From Siniperca chuatsi (lineage: Eukaryota; Chordata; Actinopteri; Centrarchiformes; Sinipercidae): a DNA stretch of 64,000 bases. Position 1 is the stretch's first letter; the number at the start of each line of letters is the position of its first letter. A program made the translations under genes and the position numbers. Under the pieces are notes generated by a model. It saw only the letters and a list, made by a program, of their open reading frames with translations. It did no database searches and had not been told where the DNA came from. Below are positions 36,636-46,460 of this stretch, in pieces. The stretch lies in NCBI RefSeq assembly GCF_020085105.1, contig NC_058063.1, forward strand, positions 12,739,651-12,803,650. The letters run 5' to 3'.

Positions 36636-39600
36636 AGATTAGACTCATCTTTTTTGTTATTGTGTGCATTTTCTAAAAGAAAATGTCCTAAAATGTATCC
36701 AGGTACAACGCATGGTGTTTTCTACCTTCAAAGCAGTCTGACAGGCAAACAATGTAATAAATCCTTGTAAAATCTAACAATCAAAATAATCCATTTGGTT
36801 TATTGTGTTAAAAGGGGCACTCCACCAATTTTATACATGAAGTTGACTTTATTCGTCAGGTAAAGTACTACTCATCCTGTGAACAGTTGTATAATGTCTT
36901 CTGTGGCTCTGGAGGGAGCTTACCAAAGTCTAAGAAAATAACCCTAAAATTGTCATCAAGGTTATCTCTGTTTCGGCATGAGGCTTCAAATTTATAGGAA
37001 AAAGTCAGTGTTACAAACTGGGGGTGTGGAGTTTAAAAGAAGTTTGAAGTCTAATGACACTATCAAGTTGCATTATGGGAAGTGTAGGATCCAGGACTTT
37101 TTGCAGCGTTACGCATAATAGGGACTAAAAGGTCAGGATATATTGGGCTCTGCAACTTCAATTTTAACCATTCTTTTTTAATTCTGTCTCTCACAAGCCC
37201 CTCAACTTTATGGAAGAGCAATACTAAATTGCTGGAGTACACTGTTAAAATAGGATTTCTGTCTTTATTTCTTTTTGATATTAATTTATTTGATAGTTGA
37301 CAGTAGAGATGGACAGGAAACATGGAGAAAGAGTGAGTGAGAGGACATTCAACAAAGGTCCCCACCCAGAATCAAACCATGGCAGTTGCAATTACATTAT
37401 ATGTGCCTTAGACACATGGACGGCTGGATTTAAAGGAGTTATTCGTATGTTCTCATTTTTATGAACAAAGTAACTAGTCAGGAATATCTTAAATAGTGCT
37501 CGGTAACTTGTTTTGGAGCATAGATTAAAAGAAAAAAAGATTTTAAAAGATGTAAATCACACAATATGACACATTTTAATACAGTCAAGCACATAAGCTA
37601 CGGAGTACAGTTCTGACTCTGGACTACGTAAGCCTACCCGTTTGGTGGACGGTATTCTCAGGCAGTCCTCTTCAGTGTTGAAGCCACTGACTTGGCTGAT
37701 CTCAGTGATGAAGTCGATGTATTCCTTATACTGAGACTTCTTACACTGCCGTCTCTGGTATTTTCCATAGAAATCGAAAAAACAGCAGGGGAGGACGAAG
37801 TACTGGCAGGAGTAAGAAGACCTGCAGAGAGAGCAAAATGCTAATTCTTACCCAGTGCCAAAGAAAATGATGATAAATCTTCAGAGGTAAATGTACTGAG
37901 ATAAAGTTCCCCAATTGTTTTTTAAGTTATTTTAAGATTCTGAAACTGTTTAAAAGACAGGAAACATGGAAACTATCCATTACAAGAGATTATCATCTGT
38001 AGTCACATTAGAGAAAAGATTTCTCAGACTGAGGCTCAACGTCGCCATCAGGTGGTCGTTTTAGAAAATACACATTGACAGGATCAAACACACATATTCA
38101 CACATCATCCCTCTGACCATAATGTTATTCCAAATTGGAGAGATCAGCTGGCACTTGAGCTGCTGAGTGAGATTGTGTCTGCTGATGACTCGCCTGGCTG
38201 CTATAACGGGGATCCACGGTGTGAGCTCGTCTGAGTGGTTCCCAATCAGCCAGTCCGTACCCGGGAATAAGAAGCTCTCACTGGGAGTAATTGCCTTTTC
38301 CTGAAATAGCCAAGGCCCAAAAAGCACAAGAGCTCCTTAGAGGAGAGAAGATGCACGCCGGCATGATTTGATACTGAATCACTTTATGGAAATTGTCTAA
38401 AAAGGGAAACTTTTTATATCTCCTCAAACTTTTAATATATCACAGAACACCTGTCAATGTCGTATGTATGAACACTTTGGGCTGGTTGGTTGTGTGGATT
38501 CAACTACTTTCTCAGTTGGTGGAATCAGGAACACATTTTTCTTGACAAAACGATGACTTTTGGATGATCAAAATAACACAATGCCAGCAAATCCAGCTGA
38601 GAATTTATATAAAACCTTTCATATTTGGCTCATTTCAACAGGCAGGCCCATCACCACCATCACAAATGATGCGAGTTAAGAGCACTGAGGCCTGTGAGGT
38701 TCAGAGAGAGCTTCCAAATGAAGGTTCAGGCTCCAGAAAGATTGGTCTGCCGCTTTCTGCAAAAATCAGTCAATAATAGATGACCTGAAATGGAAGCAGT
38801 CAGCAGCTTGTTGTCAAATGAATAACTGAGGCCGGGAGGCAGACAAGAGAGTGCCATGTTTTTGGGGCAGGTTTCCCTGCAAATGTGTGTATGTTTACAT
38901 GAATTTGTCTGAAGCCAGCGTTAGTCCCATGTGCAGCGGTAGTGTTTTCTTTTTGTAGCTAGCAGCAATCATTACAACCAGTGAGGGGGCGACGCCAGCT
39001 GAAAAAAAACACCTCCAGCCTGTGATATGGATTCCACTTTTCATGTGAAAAGATTATAACACTAATTAAAAACCTAAATATGGTTACAAAGAATCCGCCT
39101 TCTTCATGCTCAGCTCGCTCACCTCTAGCAGAGTCTGGGGGCCGTACATGTCCCAGATCTTCCTCCTCCGAACATCGATGCCCTTTCCAGGATGCTGCAA
39201 CACAAGATGGCGTGACGGTGAGCGGCTAATCACTCTCAGCCACATTCACACTCTGACTGTCGACCGCTGTGTGTAATTTCAATTACACCTGTACTAGTTT
39301 GTGATTGGCCATTAAGGCGACATGGTACTGTAGATTTAATACATTCAGAGACATGAATCCCCTCACCTTACAGCCCCATGTCATTGATTAAGCTGCCAGT
39401 GAAGACTTGGCTAACTGAAAGACCTCTGATTTGAGGGGCCAGAGTTTAACAAGACAGTTTTTCTAGATTTTATAGTGGTCACTTTAACCAAAGGTAAATT
39501 CAACAGCAATTTATTATAAATCTGGTTAATGCATCTTATTAGAGTGCATTTTGTTTTAGCCAATTAAGCTAGTAGCATCGCTCTGGGATGGCAGTGAGCT

Positions 39601-42600
39601 GCAAGAGCTGCAACAATTATTCGATTGGTTGATCGAAAAAGAAAATGAATCAGCAACTATTTTGATAATCGATTCGTTGTTTCAGTCATTTTTCAAGCAA
39701 AACAAGCCAAATATATGCTGGGTCCAGGTCATGAAATATGAGGATTTGCTGCTTGTTCTTCATGCATTATCATTGTATTATCATATATAATAGTAAATTA
39801 AATATGTTTTGGTTTTGGACTGTTGGTCAGACAAAACAAACAATTTAGGGACACCACTTTGGACTCTGGCAAGTTGTGATGGGCATTCACTACTTTTTGA
39901 GGTTTCATAGACTAAGCGATTTACCGATTAATCAAGAAAATAAGCATCAGATTAATCAATAATGAAAATACTTGTTAGTTGCAGCCCTAGTCCAGACTAA
40001 AATATTTCAACAGCTTTCGGATGGATTACGATGAAATTTGGTACAAACATTCATGTTCACCTCAGGATCAATTGTAAGAACTTTGACGAACCCTTAACTT
40101 TTCCTCTAGCCCCATCATCAGGTCAAATTTTTAATTTGTTTAATACTTTGTAATACATTGTGACCAAATACCTGCAAAACGAATAACATTCCTATCAGCC
40201 TCAGTTGGTTTTCTGCTAGTTAGCAAATGTTAGCATGCAAACACGTTAAACTAACATGGTTGACATGGTAAACATTATACCTGCTAAACATTAGCATGTC
40301 TAGTTAAAATAAACGTCTTTTTGTTAATGATTTCAAGTAATTTACACAGTGAATTCTACTTTGACCAACAAACAACTTCTTCTTTTGTCAAACTGTTCAA
40401 ATCTGACTGTTTGAATTATTATGGCCTGTGTTAACCTGTTAGGTATGATACAATCTGTTTGGTGCTCTGTTTGTTTTTAGCTAAGCGACTGCATCCCCTT
40501 TCAAACGCACATTATTAAAAGATTTTGTCGTTCAAAACACATTAAGGCACTGCTTCTGACTGTCCTCAGCTCAGTTTTAGATTCTAACTAGGTTCAGTCT
40601 GTTGCGGATTGGAAGTGTTACATTCAGTTCAGTACAAAACTAGGCCCCTATAATATAGTTAGAGTTATTTTCTGTGGCTTTTGGTAATCTTTTAACCAGG
40701 ACAGGACGCAACATACTGCGTATCACAGATGAGATTAAAATAACTGTCATCAGTGAGGGGAGCGCCAATGCAAAAAACAACAAGAGACTGAGCTTGAAGA
40801 TTCAGTGTTAACGGTTCATACATTCAGAAACTAATCATCTCTAGAGGAGGGAGGCCAGCATTCAAGCAGCACCTAACTTACCCCTTCATTGGCCAGTATG
40901 TGAACCAGGAGGCCGTTTCCACAGCCCAGGTCCACAAAGGACTGTCGGGCAGCCAGGCCTTTCTCTGCCCGCTCCTCAGCCCACAGCACCTGCAGTACAG
41001 TGACAGGGACTCAATACTACTGTTTGTTCATGAGCACTTCACCTGCTGCTGCTGAAACCCTTTCACCTGCCTCTGGCTTTAAATTGATTTACTGGGTCAA
41101 AGCCATTTTCCACACTCAAACTGATTGACCCGACTATACGTGACAGATAAAAATGAGTTTCACCTTCACGCACATGTACGGACATGTTTGTACACTTGGC
41201 AGTGGTCACACACAATTAAAGTAAGTGCAAAAAAAAGACATATGAGGCATGAGGACTAATCTTCATTTCACATATCGATCTTCAAGACCCAATTCAAGCA
41301 TCACTGATCAATCAATCGTTGATTTTGGTATTACAGCAACAATAACAACCAGGTTTGAACTCACAAGGAGATACGTAGCAATGGCAACATCCTCATAGAC
41401 AAACTTCTCAGGATCTGTAACCTCAGGCCAAACCTAGAGAGCATATGAAAAAAAATGTCAGTACTCAGTAATAAAGATCAATACCCAACCTAAATATTAA
41501 TAGCATTAAACCAGTAGTTTGAATATAAAACAACAGCCTGACACTGAGAGGACTCCACCTTGACCATGGCCTTGTACTTCTCCTTCAGCTGCTGGTACAT
41601 GAGGCTGTACTTCTCCACCGGCAGCAGAGACAAGGTGCTCCTGAACTCGCTGCTCTTGCACTCGGTGGCCCAGCGCACCAGCTTAGGCAGCAGATCAGTG
41701 GACAGCCAGGGCAGCTTCGGGTACGCCACGCCATCAGAGAACCACGAATCTGGAGTCAACGCATGCAGCTCCAAGGCCCTGCAGATAAAGGCAGAGTCAT
41801 GGCAGTTTATTTTTTACTTTTAATGTTTGCTCATTTTTATGTCATAATATACCAACCAGGCAAAGTGAGCAACTGAGCTCTAGGAGCCCAGAAAGCTCCA
41901 GGCTTACTGTGCGTCAACTGGTTTGTGCTCATCTAAATGACAATTTGTTTGGGAATATGTGCTACTAAAGCACAGTACTGACAAGATAAGGGCCCCTAAT
42001 CTTAGAGGGCCTCTCTTTAGGAGTCCCTGTCTCAAAATCAAGTAGTAGGATCCTCAGTAGTTTAGTTTTGTGATGTTGCATATTTCTAAATTAATGTGCT
42101 TAATCAAATTGCCAAATATGAACCCCGTAGTATTCTAGCAGAGTGAGAGGAATGGGATTAATAGAGGCCCAGCAGCAAATGTTTGCGATAATACAGATCC
42201 TGTTCTCCAATAACCAGAGTATCTAAGTTATAATTGTTACACTGTTATATAATGATAAAGTCTTCTTGTGCTCCAACAAGCACACTTTAAATGCTGATAT
42301 CTCAACATATATCACAAACACATTAATACATACTGTACATCACTACTACTACTGTTAATATAAACAACATAGCACCTCTATCACATGTTAGGGTTGTGCA
42401 CAAGATTGTATGCAGTTTAAACATTCCTCAATCTTATTTTACTGTGATAGCAGAATACGTTTTGCTCTGCATGTGTCAGCGTTCCTCCATGTTGAACTGC
42501 ACTGAATATCTGCCCCACGGGTTTTCTTAAAAATGAAATAAAGATAAGTGCATTACTCAGTGTGCAGGTAGATTATCTCCATTAGTAATCCTTTATTTTA

Positions 42601-43953
42601 GTCCACGTGAAGACATAAAGTACTTTACTGCCAATACTAACATTGAGAAGAGCATTCAAAGACTTTCTTCTTTGTTATTGATTAAACTTGTATTTATATG
42701 AGAAGAAACAAGAAACATTTGGTAACGCTTCAGCCCACACGTGCAGCGTAATTACACCGGAGTTACAGTCTAATCTTTTGTACTAACGGTGTACCAGTAC
42801 AGTACGTACCAATACATATATGTAGGTACTGGGGAACAAGATGTGAAGTGGAATAAGGGGATAACAATTCGGGATCTTACAAAGAACTTATATACTGATA
42901 CTGTAGTTATTTTTTAACTACTGAGTACCTATTCTATTATTACAGGGTATGTATGACCTACTGAGCAATAATCTGGATTGGGAGGAACTTAGAGAGAATT
43001 TATAGTTCCAGTATATGCGGTGGTAGTTCTCCCCTTGCTACATAATATAGCTGATTTTGTTTTGTTTTCCTTGCTCTTGAAGGCTGCTTTGCAATCTATA
43101 TTATATTAATCAGACAATGAACGCCTGCCTCCATCTTGCTAAATGTTGGTCGACTGTGAAAAATGCTGGAAATAAAATTTTATCGTTCTATCCCTGAAAA
43201 TAGTCTGATGTGTTGTATTTTATAATGTTACCAAAAAAAACAAAGAAAAATAATGACCCTATGTAAATATTTTCAAAAATAAGGTTTACAGACAAAAAAT
43301 TGAGAAATATTATCTTGTCAGTATTTCTATGTTCTTGCATGCAGTCATGTTGACCTCCAGGCACTTAATATTTGGACTTTCACAGCTGGATAGATTATGC
43401 TCATTCTCACCATTCCTCACAGTCCTGATGGAGGAGCTGAAACTGATAAATGTTGCCCCTCTTTAGAGACACCTGCCCTTCTGAATCCTCTTCAAATGGA
43501 AGAAAGGTCACTTGTTGTCTGCCAAAGTCTTAAACACACAGGACACAAAACATTTTTTTAAACCTATTATAAGAGAACAGAGTTTGGTAGAGCATTTCAT
43601 TAAAGTGCACTCTCACCTTTGAGTATAACCTCTTTATGCAGGTTTGTCCCGTAAGAGTTTACTTTAGGGATAATTGTCCTGACACTAGAAGACCAGGGTT
43701 TTTCCTTTTCGTGCGTCTGTCCCGGTGAAACCCGGCTGGTCAGGAAGGACACGACATCATGAGAGAGTTCAGGATCATCCAGCAGGAAAGGCAGAGCCTC
43801 TCTGCCCACATCTTTACTCTCCGTCTCCTTAACTCCGCAAAGACGCTTGTTTACGACGTGAGGTTTCTTTATCCACACGTCTACGGCTGACCAAAAGCCT
43901 TCGGGAAGAGTTTTACATTCTCCTGGAAACTTTATATCGAAGAGTTTTGGCAT
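29194..43953 (-). CDS. trmt44: tRNA (uracil-O(2)-)-methyltransferase TRMT44 (METTL19), complete
   Basis: Cytosolic enzyme that 2'-O-methylates U44 of tRNA(Ser) using S-adenosylmethionine; vertebrate counterpart of yeast Trm44. Eleven coding exons: 43617-43953, 43411-43510, 41559-41778, 41365-41433, 40882-40989, 39123-39194, 38194-38300, 37638-37821, 35664-36012, 30457-30573, 29194-29426. They sum to 1896 nt, 631 aa, with phase kept at every junction. The N-terminus has LPEGFWSAVDVWIKKP and VVNKRLCG, as in human. The SAM-binding motif FVDLGCGNG is at 260-268. DWLIGNHSDELTPWIPVIAA (320-339 region) and FVLPCCFFDF follow. NCAALPRDF and a C-terminal CCCH finger (C590, C600, C607, H611) close the protein. 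It is about 125 aa shorter than the human protein as I remember it, mostly in the N-terminal linker. Intron 7 uses a GC donor. Upstream it faces tnk1; downstream lies gpr78 in the same orientation. Very confident. Confidence 0.95.
29427..30456 (-). other. trmt44 intron 10
   Basis: About 1 kb between the last two coding exons. It contains a SINE S1 tail at 29710-29775 (GCCTTTATTAGATTGGAG) and a short repeat fragment at 30250-30340. Nothing else recognised. Confidence 0.7.
30457..30573 (-). CDS. trmt44: trmt44 coding exon 10 (residues 516-554)
   Basis: Reads GSLSVSEVAGLLEQETLRLL, then KKECGGLQTLLKNNHQVFR, between CTTCAG and AGAG|GTAGCT. Human has ECGGLQTLLRNSHQVF at this point. Confidence 0.92.
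32472..32692 (+). mobile_element. tRNA-derived SINE (family S2)
   Basis: The head GGTAGAGCTGGTCATACACT and the B-box-like GCTTCGATCC are tRNA-like. The 3' part carries GCACTTTGAGTGGTCGGAAG and AAGGCGCTATATAAATGCAG, a tail I recognise from abundant teleost SINEs. Confidence 0.7.
32726..32815 (+). mobile_element. tRNA-derived SINE head (family S1), truncated
   Basis: Begins GGGGCGCCCTGGTAGTTCAC, then CTGGAAGAGCGTGCG (A-box-like) and GTACTAAGGCTGAGCCCTTA. It is cut after CGGCTGCATGTT, so the B box and tail are missing. It shares its head with the copy at 19206-19362. Confidence 0.65.
32912..33680 (+). mobile_element. Family A element interrupted by a fold-back element
   Basis: The left part 32912-33182 starts TAGGGCTGCTACATAATGAG and contains CTATAAAATGTCAGGAAATAG, CCAACAATCCAAAACACAAA and GAGAAGCTGAAACCAGAGA. 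The family resumes at 33617 with AATTGTTGCCAATTAAC and GATCGACTAATCGATAAATC, then GTGGCTCT. The 33183-33613 segment is foreign to it. Confidence 0.7.
33183..33613. mobile_element. Fold-back MITE (about 430 bp) inserted in family A element
   Basis: The left arm begins AGGAACAGTTCACCCCAAAA and the right arm is its reverse complement (TTTTGGGGTTAACTGTCCCT). Arms of more than 100 bases pair through TACCTGTAGTGCTATTTATC and ATCTAGATTG, then GTTTTGGTGTGAG. The inner half carries GTAGGAACTATTTACTTCC. No coding. Confidence 0.75.
35075..35420. mobile_element. Family F fold-back element, mainly left arm
   Basis: Shares CGCTTATTTGCTTTCTGGCG, TAGATGAGAAGATCAATATC and CAGCCAGCAGCCTGTTAGCT, then CCAAAGGTAACAAAATCC, with 63018-63355. 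The right arm is short or degraded. Confidence 0.65.
35664..36012 (-). CDS. trmt44: trmt44 coding exon 9 (residues 400-516)
   Basis: Starts VCLVGKSRNY, then a low-conservation linker, then GFQPRDKVETVRNCAALPRD and VVLQVANVLLG. It ends WNRG at donor GAGGAG|GTAAAC. Confidence 0.93.
36013..37637 (-). other. trmt44 intron 8
   Basis: Contains a (TA)29 microsatellite (36575-36632) and a degraded S1 SINE on the minus strand at about 37250-37430, with CAAAGGTCCCCACCCAGAA and ATCAAACCATGGC as complements of its B-box side. No exon seen. Confidence 0.65.
36575..36632. repeat. (TA)29 microsatellite
   Basis: A perfect 58-base TA tract inside trmt44 intron 8. Confidence 0.95.
37638..37821 (-). CDS. trmt44: trmt44 coding exon 8 (residues 338-399)
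   Basis: Reads SSYSCQYFVLPCCFFDFYGK, then YQRRQCKKSQYKEYIDFI and EDCLRIPSTKR, between CTGCAG and CGG|GTAGGC. It was missed by long-ORF scanning but is clearly homologous to the human exon. Confidence 0.92.
38194..38300 (-). CDS. trmt44: trmt44 coding exon 7 with GC donor (residues 303-338)
   Basis: Reads EKAITPSESFLFPGT, then DWLIGNHSDELTPWIPVIAA and R. Acceptor TTTCAG; the donor is CCAG|GCGAGT, that is GC in place of GT. The phase fits the next exon only with this boundary. Confidence 0.9.
38301..39122 (-). other. trmt44 intron 6
   Basis: No repeat with clear ends and no exon. A moderately GC-rich patch at 38640-38720 (GGCAGGCCCATCACCACCAT) stands out slightly. Confidence 0.5.
39123..39194 (-). 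CDS. trmt44: trmt44 coding exon 6 (residues 279-302)
   Basis: A 72-nt exon reading HPGKGIDVRRRKIWDMYG then PQTLLE, between TTGCAG and GAG|GTGAGC. The GID acidic residue is the expected second SAM contact of the fold. Confidence 0.92.
39605..39989. mobile_element. Family A element, 385 bp with terminal inverted repeats
   Basis: The left end GAGCTGCAACAATTATTCG and the right end GTTAGTTGCAGCCCT are inverted copies. The interior has GGTCAGACAAAACAAACAAT and repeated GATTAATC/TCGATT motifs. Lies in trmt44 intron 5. Confidence 0.7.
39990..40310 (+). repeat. Dispersed repeat, family C copy
   Basis: Directly follows the family A element. It contains CGATGAAATTTGGTACAAAC and CTAGTTAGCAAATGTTAGCATG, with the latter continuing into CAAACACG and GGTAAACATTATACCTG, in the order seen at 6735-7140. 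Within trmt44 intron 5. Confidence 0.6.
40882..40989 (-). CDS. trmt44: trmt44 coding exon 5, SAM-binding motif (residues 243-278)
   Basis: Reads VLWAEERAEKGLAARQSF, then VDLGCGNGLLVHILANEG, between CTGCAG and GGG|GTAAGT. The acidic-Gly-x-Gly loop of class I methyltransferases is in this exon. Confidence 0.93.
41365..41433 (-). CDS. trmt44: trmt44 coding exon 4 (residues 220-242)
   Basis: A 69-nt exon reading VWPEVTDPEKFVYEDVAIAT then YLL, between CTCTAG and CTT|GTGAGT. Too short for a long ORF; the peptide matches the human VWPEVTDPEKFVYEDVAIAA block. Confidence 0.92.
41559..41778 (-). CDS. trmt44: trmt44 coding exon 3 (residues 146-219)
   Basis: Acceptor CTGCAG|GGCC. It contains WFSDGVAYPKLPWL, SEFRSTLSLLPVEKY and QQLKEKYKAMVK, ending AAG|GTGGAG. 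This region leads into the Rossmann-fold methyltransferase domain. Confidence 0.93.
41779..43410 (-). other. trmt44 intron 2
   Basis: 1.6 kb of AT-rich sequence without a recognised repeat boundary or exon. Confidence 0.5.
43411..43510 (-). CDS. trmt44: trmt44 coding exon 2 (residues 113-146)
   Basis: Acceptor ACAAG|TGACC. It reads VTFLPFEEDSEGQVSLKRG, then NIYQFQLLHQDCEEW, with the donor AATG|GTGAGA splitting the Trp codon. Human has the matching TFLPLEED and YQIQLSH blocks. Confidence 0.9.
43617..43953 (-). CDS. trmt44: trmt44 coding exon 1 (residues 1-112)
   Basis: Starts at ATG 43953 (MPKLFDIKFPGE). It contains GFWSAVDVWIKKPHVVNKR and ends VRTIIPKVN..ILK + G at donor AAAG|GTGAGA. The start is supported by collinearity with the human N-terminus and by stops upstream. 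Confidence 0.92.
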
Positions 43954-43962
43954 AATTGAGTC

Positions 43963-43983
43963 TCAGACACGACTAGAAGCCAT
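43963..43983 (-). CDS. Candidate upstream ORF of trmt44 (6 codons)
   Basis: ATG GCT TCT AGT CGT GTC TGA lies in the 5' leader, ending 9 bases before the trmt44 start codon. It would only act if transcription starts upstream of 43983. Confidence 0.4.
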   Translation of the reverse strand: MASSRV

Positions 43984-44004
43984 GTGTTTACAAACGGAGA
44001 AAGG

Positions 44005-44014
44005 ACTTCCGGGG
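44005..44014 (-). promoter_or_regulatory. ETS/GABP-type site in the trmt44 promoter region
   Basis: CCCCGGAAGT on the minus strand, 52-61 bases upstream of the trmt44 ATG. CCGGAAGT cores near the start are typical of TATA-less housekeeping promoters in vertebrates. No TATA box was seen at a sensible distance. Confidence 0.5.
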
Positions 44015-44589
44015 ACGTTTATTTTGTATTCAAGATAAATAGCGTGCTTTAAGATAAAACTTCCTTGTAAAATTAGTTCGCATAATTTTCCAAATCACAC
44101 CCTATCTTAAAAAACAAATGTTGAGCCTTATTTTAAACATTAGCCTATGAAGAGAAGATAAATGTTGTCGCTATATGATGACGTTTCCACAGCAGACAAA
44201 TATCGTTATTACAGTAGAGGGCGCTGTTGTTCTTTGTCTAGATTTAATCAGCAGCCAATATCTGAAAAACATTGATCTTTTATGAAAAAAGGACAGATCT
44301 TATTTTACTACTCTTTAACTTCTTTTTCTAACCAATAAACGAATTACCAACAACATTACGTGGTTATTATTATTGTGATCATGATTATTATTACTTTTTT
44401 AGAATGCTCCATCATTGATGTCTCGGCTGCTACTCTTCAGAGTCCAAATCAATAGTAATAACATTAATAATATCTATCAATAATTAAGTAACATGTAAAC
44501 TGAAATTAATGAATGAAAAATGTCCTTTATAATATTCACATTATTTCACATTATTTTCACATTATACGTGATTATATCTCTTATACATA

Positions 44590-44760
44590 CATTTTTATTT
44601 ATTATATTTATTCAGTTTATTTCTCAGGGACAGTGCATATTAATAAACATTTACTGTAAATATGCCAGAATTAGCCAAAAGGCTAGTTTTCATCCGTAGT
44701 CCCTAGCCATGGGTGAGATTTAGTTTAGTAAATATACACTAATACAAATGTATGTAAATA
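44590..44760 (+). repeat. Dispersed repeat fragment
   Basis: CAGGGACAGTGCATATTAAT, TAAATATGCCAGAATTAGCC and CCGTAGTCCCTAGCC form a block that I associate with widespread fish repeats. Only one copy is in this window, so this rests on recognition. Confidence 0.4.
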
Positions 44761-46299
44761 AAAGCATGTATTCTACTATCTGCGTCCCTTATTTCTTTTT
44801 CGTTCATTTCACAATGTCCACGGTTCATTTCTGACTGTTTGGTCAGTTCTCCTAAAACCAGACTGTAGATATTCACAGAGTGACATCCCATTCCTTTGAC
44901 ATTGTTGGTTCATACTGTATCTCATGAAAAATGTTAATACTATGTCATATTTCTCTCTCCTCATTCTCAGTATTGTCTCTGCTCAATTCAAACAATTATT
45001 ACTGCTTTTTCCCAGCAGTGATTCATTGGCCTTGTCCACCTCCGGCCAGGCCTGTCTCTCAGACCCATGAAATAAGACAGGCAGAGCTTCCCACACGGAA
45101 AATGACGCTAAAGGAACTTCAGAGATTTAAGACAGCAGAAGGAGTGTAAGCATTCATCCCACACACTCCTTGTTAGCCCTGGAAACTCAACAGCTCATCA
45201 AATCCTGGAAATGGTTGTTGTCTAAATACCTGTCAGGTGGGTTAAGGATGAGTTACTTTAGATGGGAATTGTTCTGACGCTTTAATACGTCACCTAGTTG
45301 TCATTTGTGTTTCTTATTATTTGTATTGTTTGTTAAGCTCTTGGCTGTAGCATTATCAAAAACAATTTGTGACAAAAACAATAAGATCTCATACGCAAAC
45401 AAACTGAAGTACATAAAAGAAGTGTAAAGAGATCTCCACAGCAGCTCCTGTTTGCAGGGTCCTCTGAGCGGCTGCTCCACTGAAATCTATTGTGTGTGTA
45501 ATTCAGGGAGGCAGGCAGGGAGGAGCAACTATGGGAGATACTGTACCAGGAAGTGCAAAGTGCAGGCAGGTCCTCCACAGTGCTGCCAGGTTTGCATGCA
45601 AATTAACAGACACATGGGAGGCTAAAAAATCCTGTCGAACTTGCTTGGCCACAGCAGGTATGAAGGAGAGAAAGACTGAGACAGGAAACCATTTGAGTTT
45701 CTTTATTTAACTCATAGCTCATGGCAAGTTTCGTTTGAGTCCAAACATAAAAGTTTAACAATGGAGAGACTTAACAGTGTTGTTTATAGTAATTATTTAA
45801 ACCTCAGCCATGACTAATAGGAAGTTTTACATCATGGTGCCAGTTAAAAAGATGTTGTTGTCCTCTGATCACTTAAGACAAACACAACGTATCATAACAA
45901 ATAAGGCTGCATAATCATAGGATAATTAACTTGTTTTAATTGCTTTAAAATTTCCATTTCATTACACTCAGTTTCCAGTTATTATGTATACCTAGCTAAA
46001 ACTAATGCTGTCTAAAACAACAACCCTGCAATAAATCCTACCTGAAGGTTAATGTTCAGTTTTTGTTGAAACTGTTTTATATAGGAGTTGATTCAACTTT
46101 ATAGTTGTTTTAGAGGCTGCTGTTTGTGATAATTTTGACACCCATTGATATGAAAAATATTAATTCAACAGCATCACGATACAGCCTCCAAAATCATCAT
46201 AAACTTGAATTAACTGTATCAAACAAAGTCTAAACATTGTAACCTTTGTGAAGGAAGGATTTATTGCTGGGTTGTTGTATTTAGTCAAATTAAAACTAA

Positions 46300-46460
46300 A
46301 CCTAGTGTACTCAGCTAGCTGTACCCAATAAACTCAACTAGTTTTAGCTAATAGGTGTACCCAATAAACTAGCAGTTTAGTTGTATTAGTTTTAGCTAAG
46401 TACAGCAAGCTAAAACTCCTGTTCTAGCTAGGTGTAACTAATAAACTACTTTTAGCTATG
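46300..46460 (+). repeat. Degenerate tandem repeat with AATAAACTA units
   Basis: Three irregular units of TAGCTxxGTGTAxCxAATAAACTA separated by AGTTTTAGCTAA stretches. Possibly the 3' end of an old retroelement. Lies about 0.5 kb upstream of the presumed tnk1 start. Confidence 0.5.

Noticed and set aside
44931..45149. Possible small gene ending MTLKELQRFKTAEGV
   Set aside because: Has a donor-like GTAAGC after it, but no family match, no clear acceptor with phase support, and no partner exon. Kept only as a remark in the intergenic entry.
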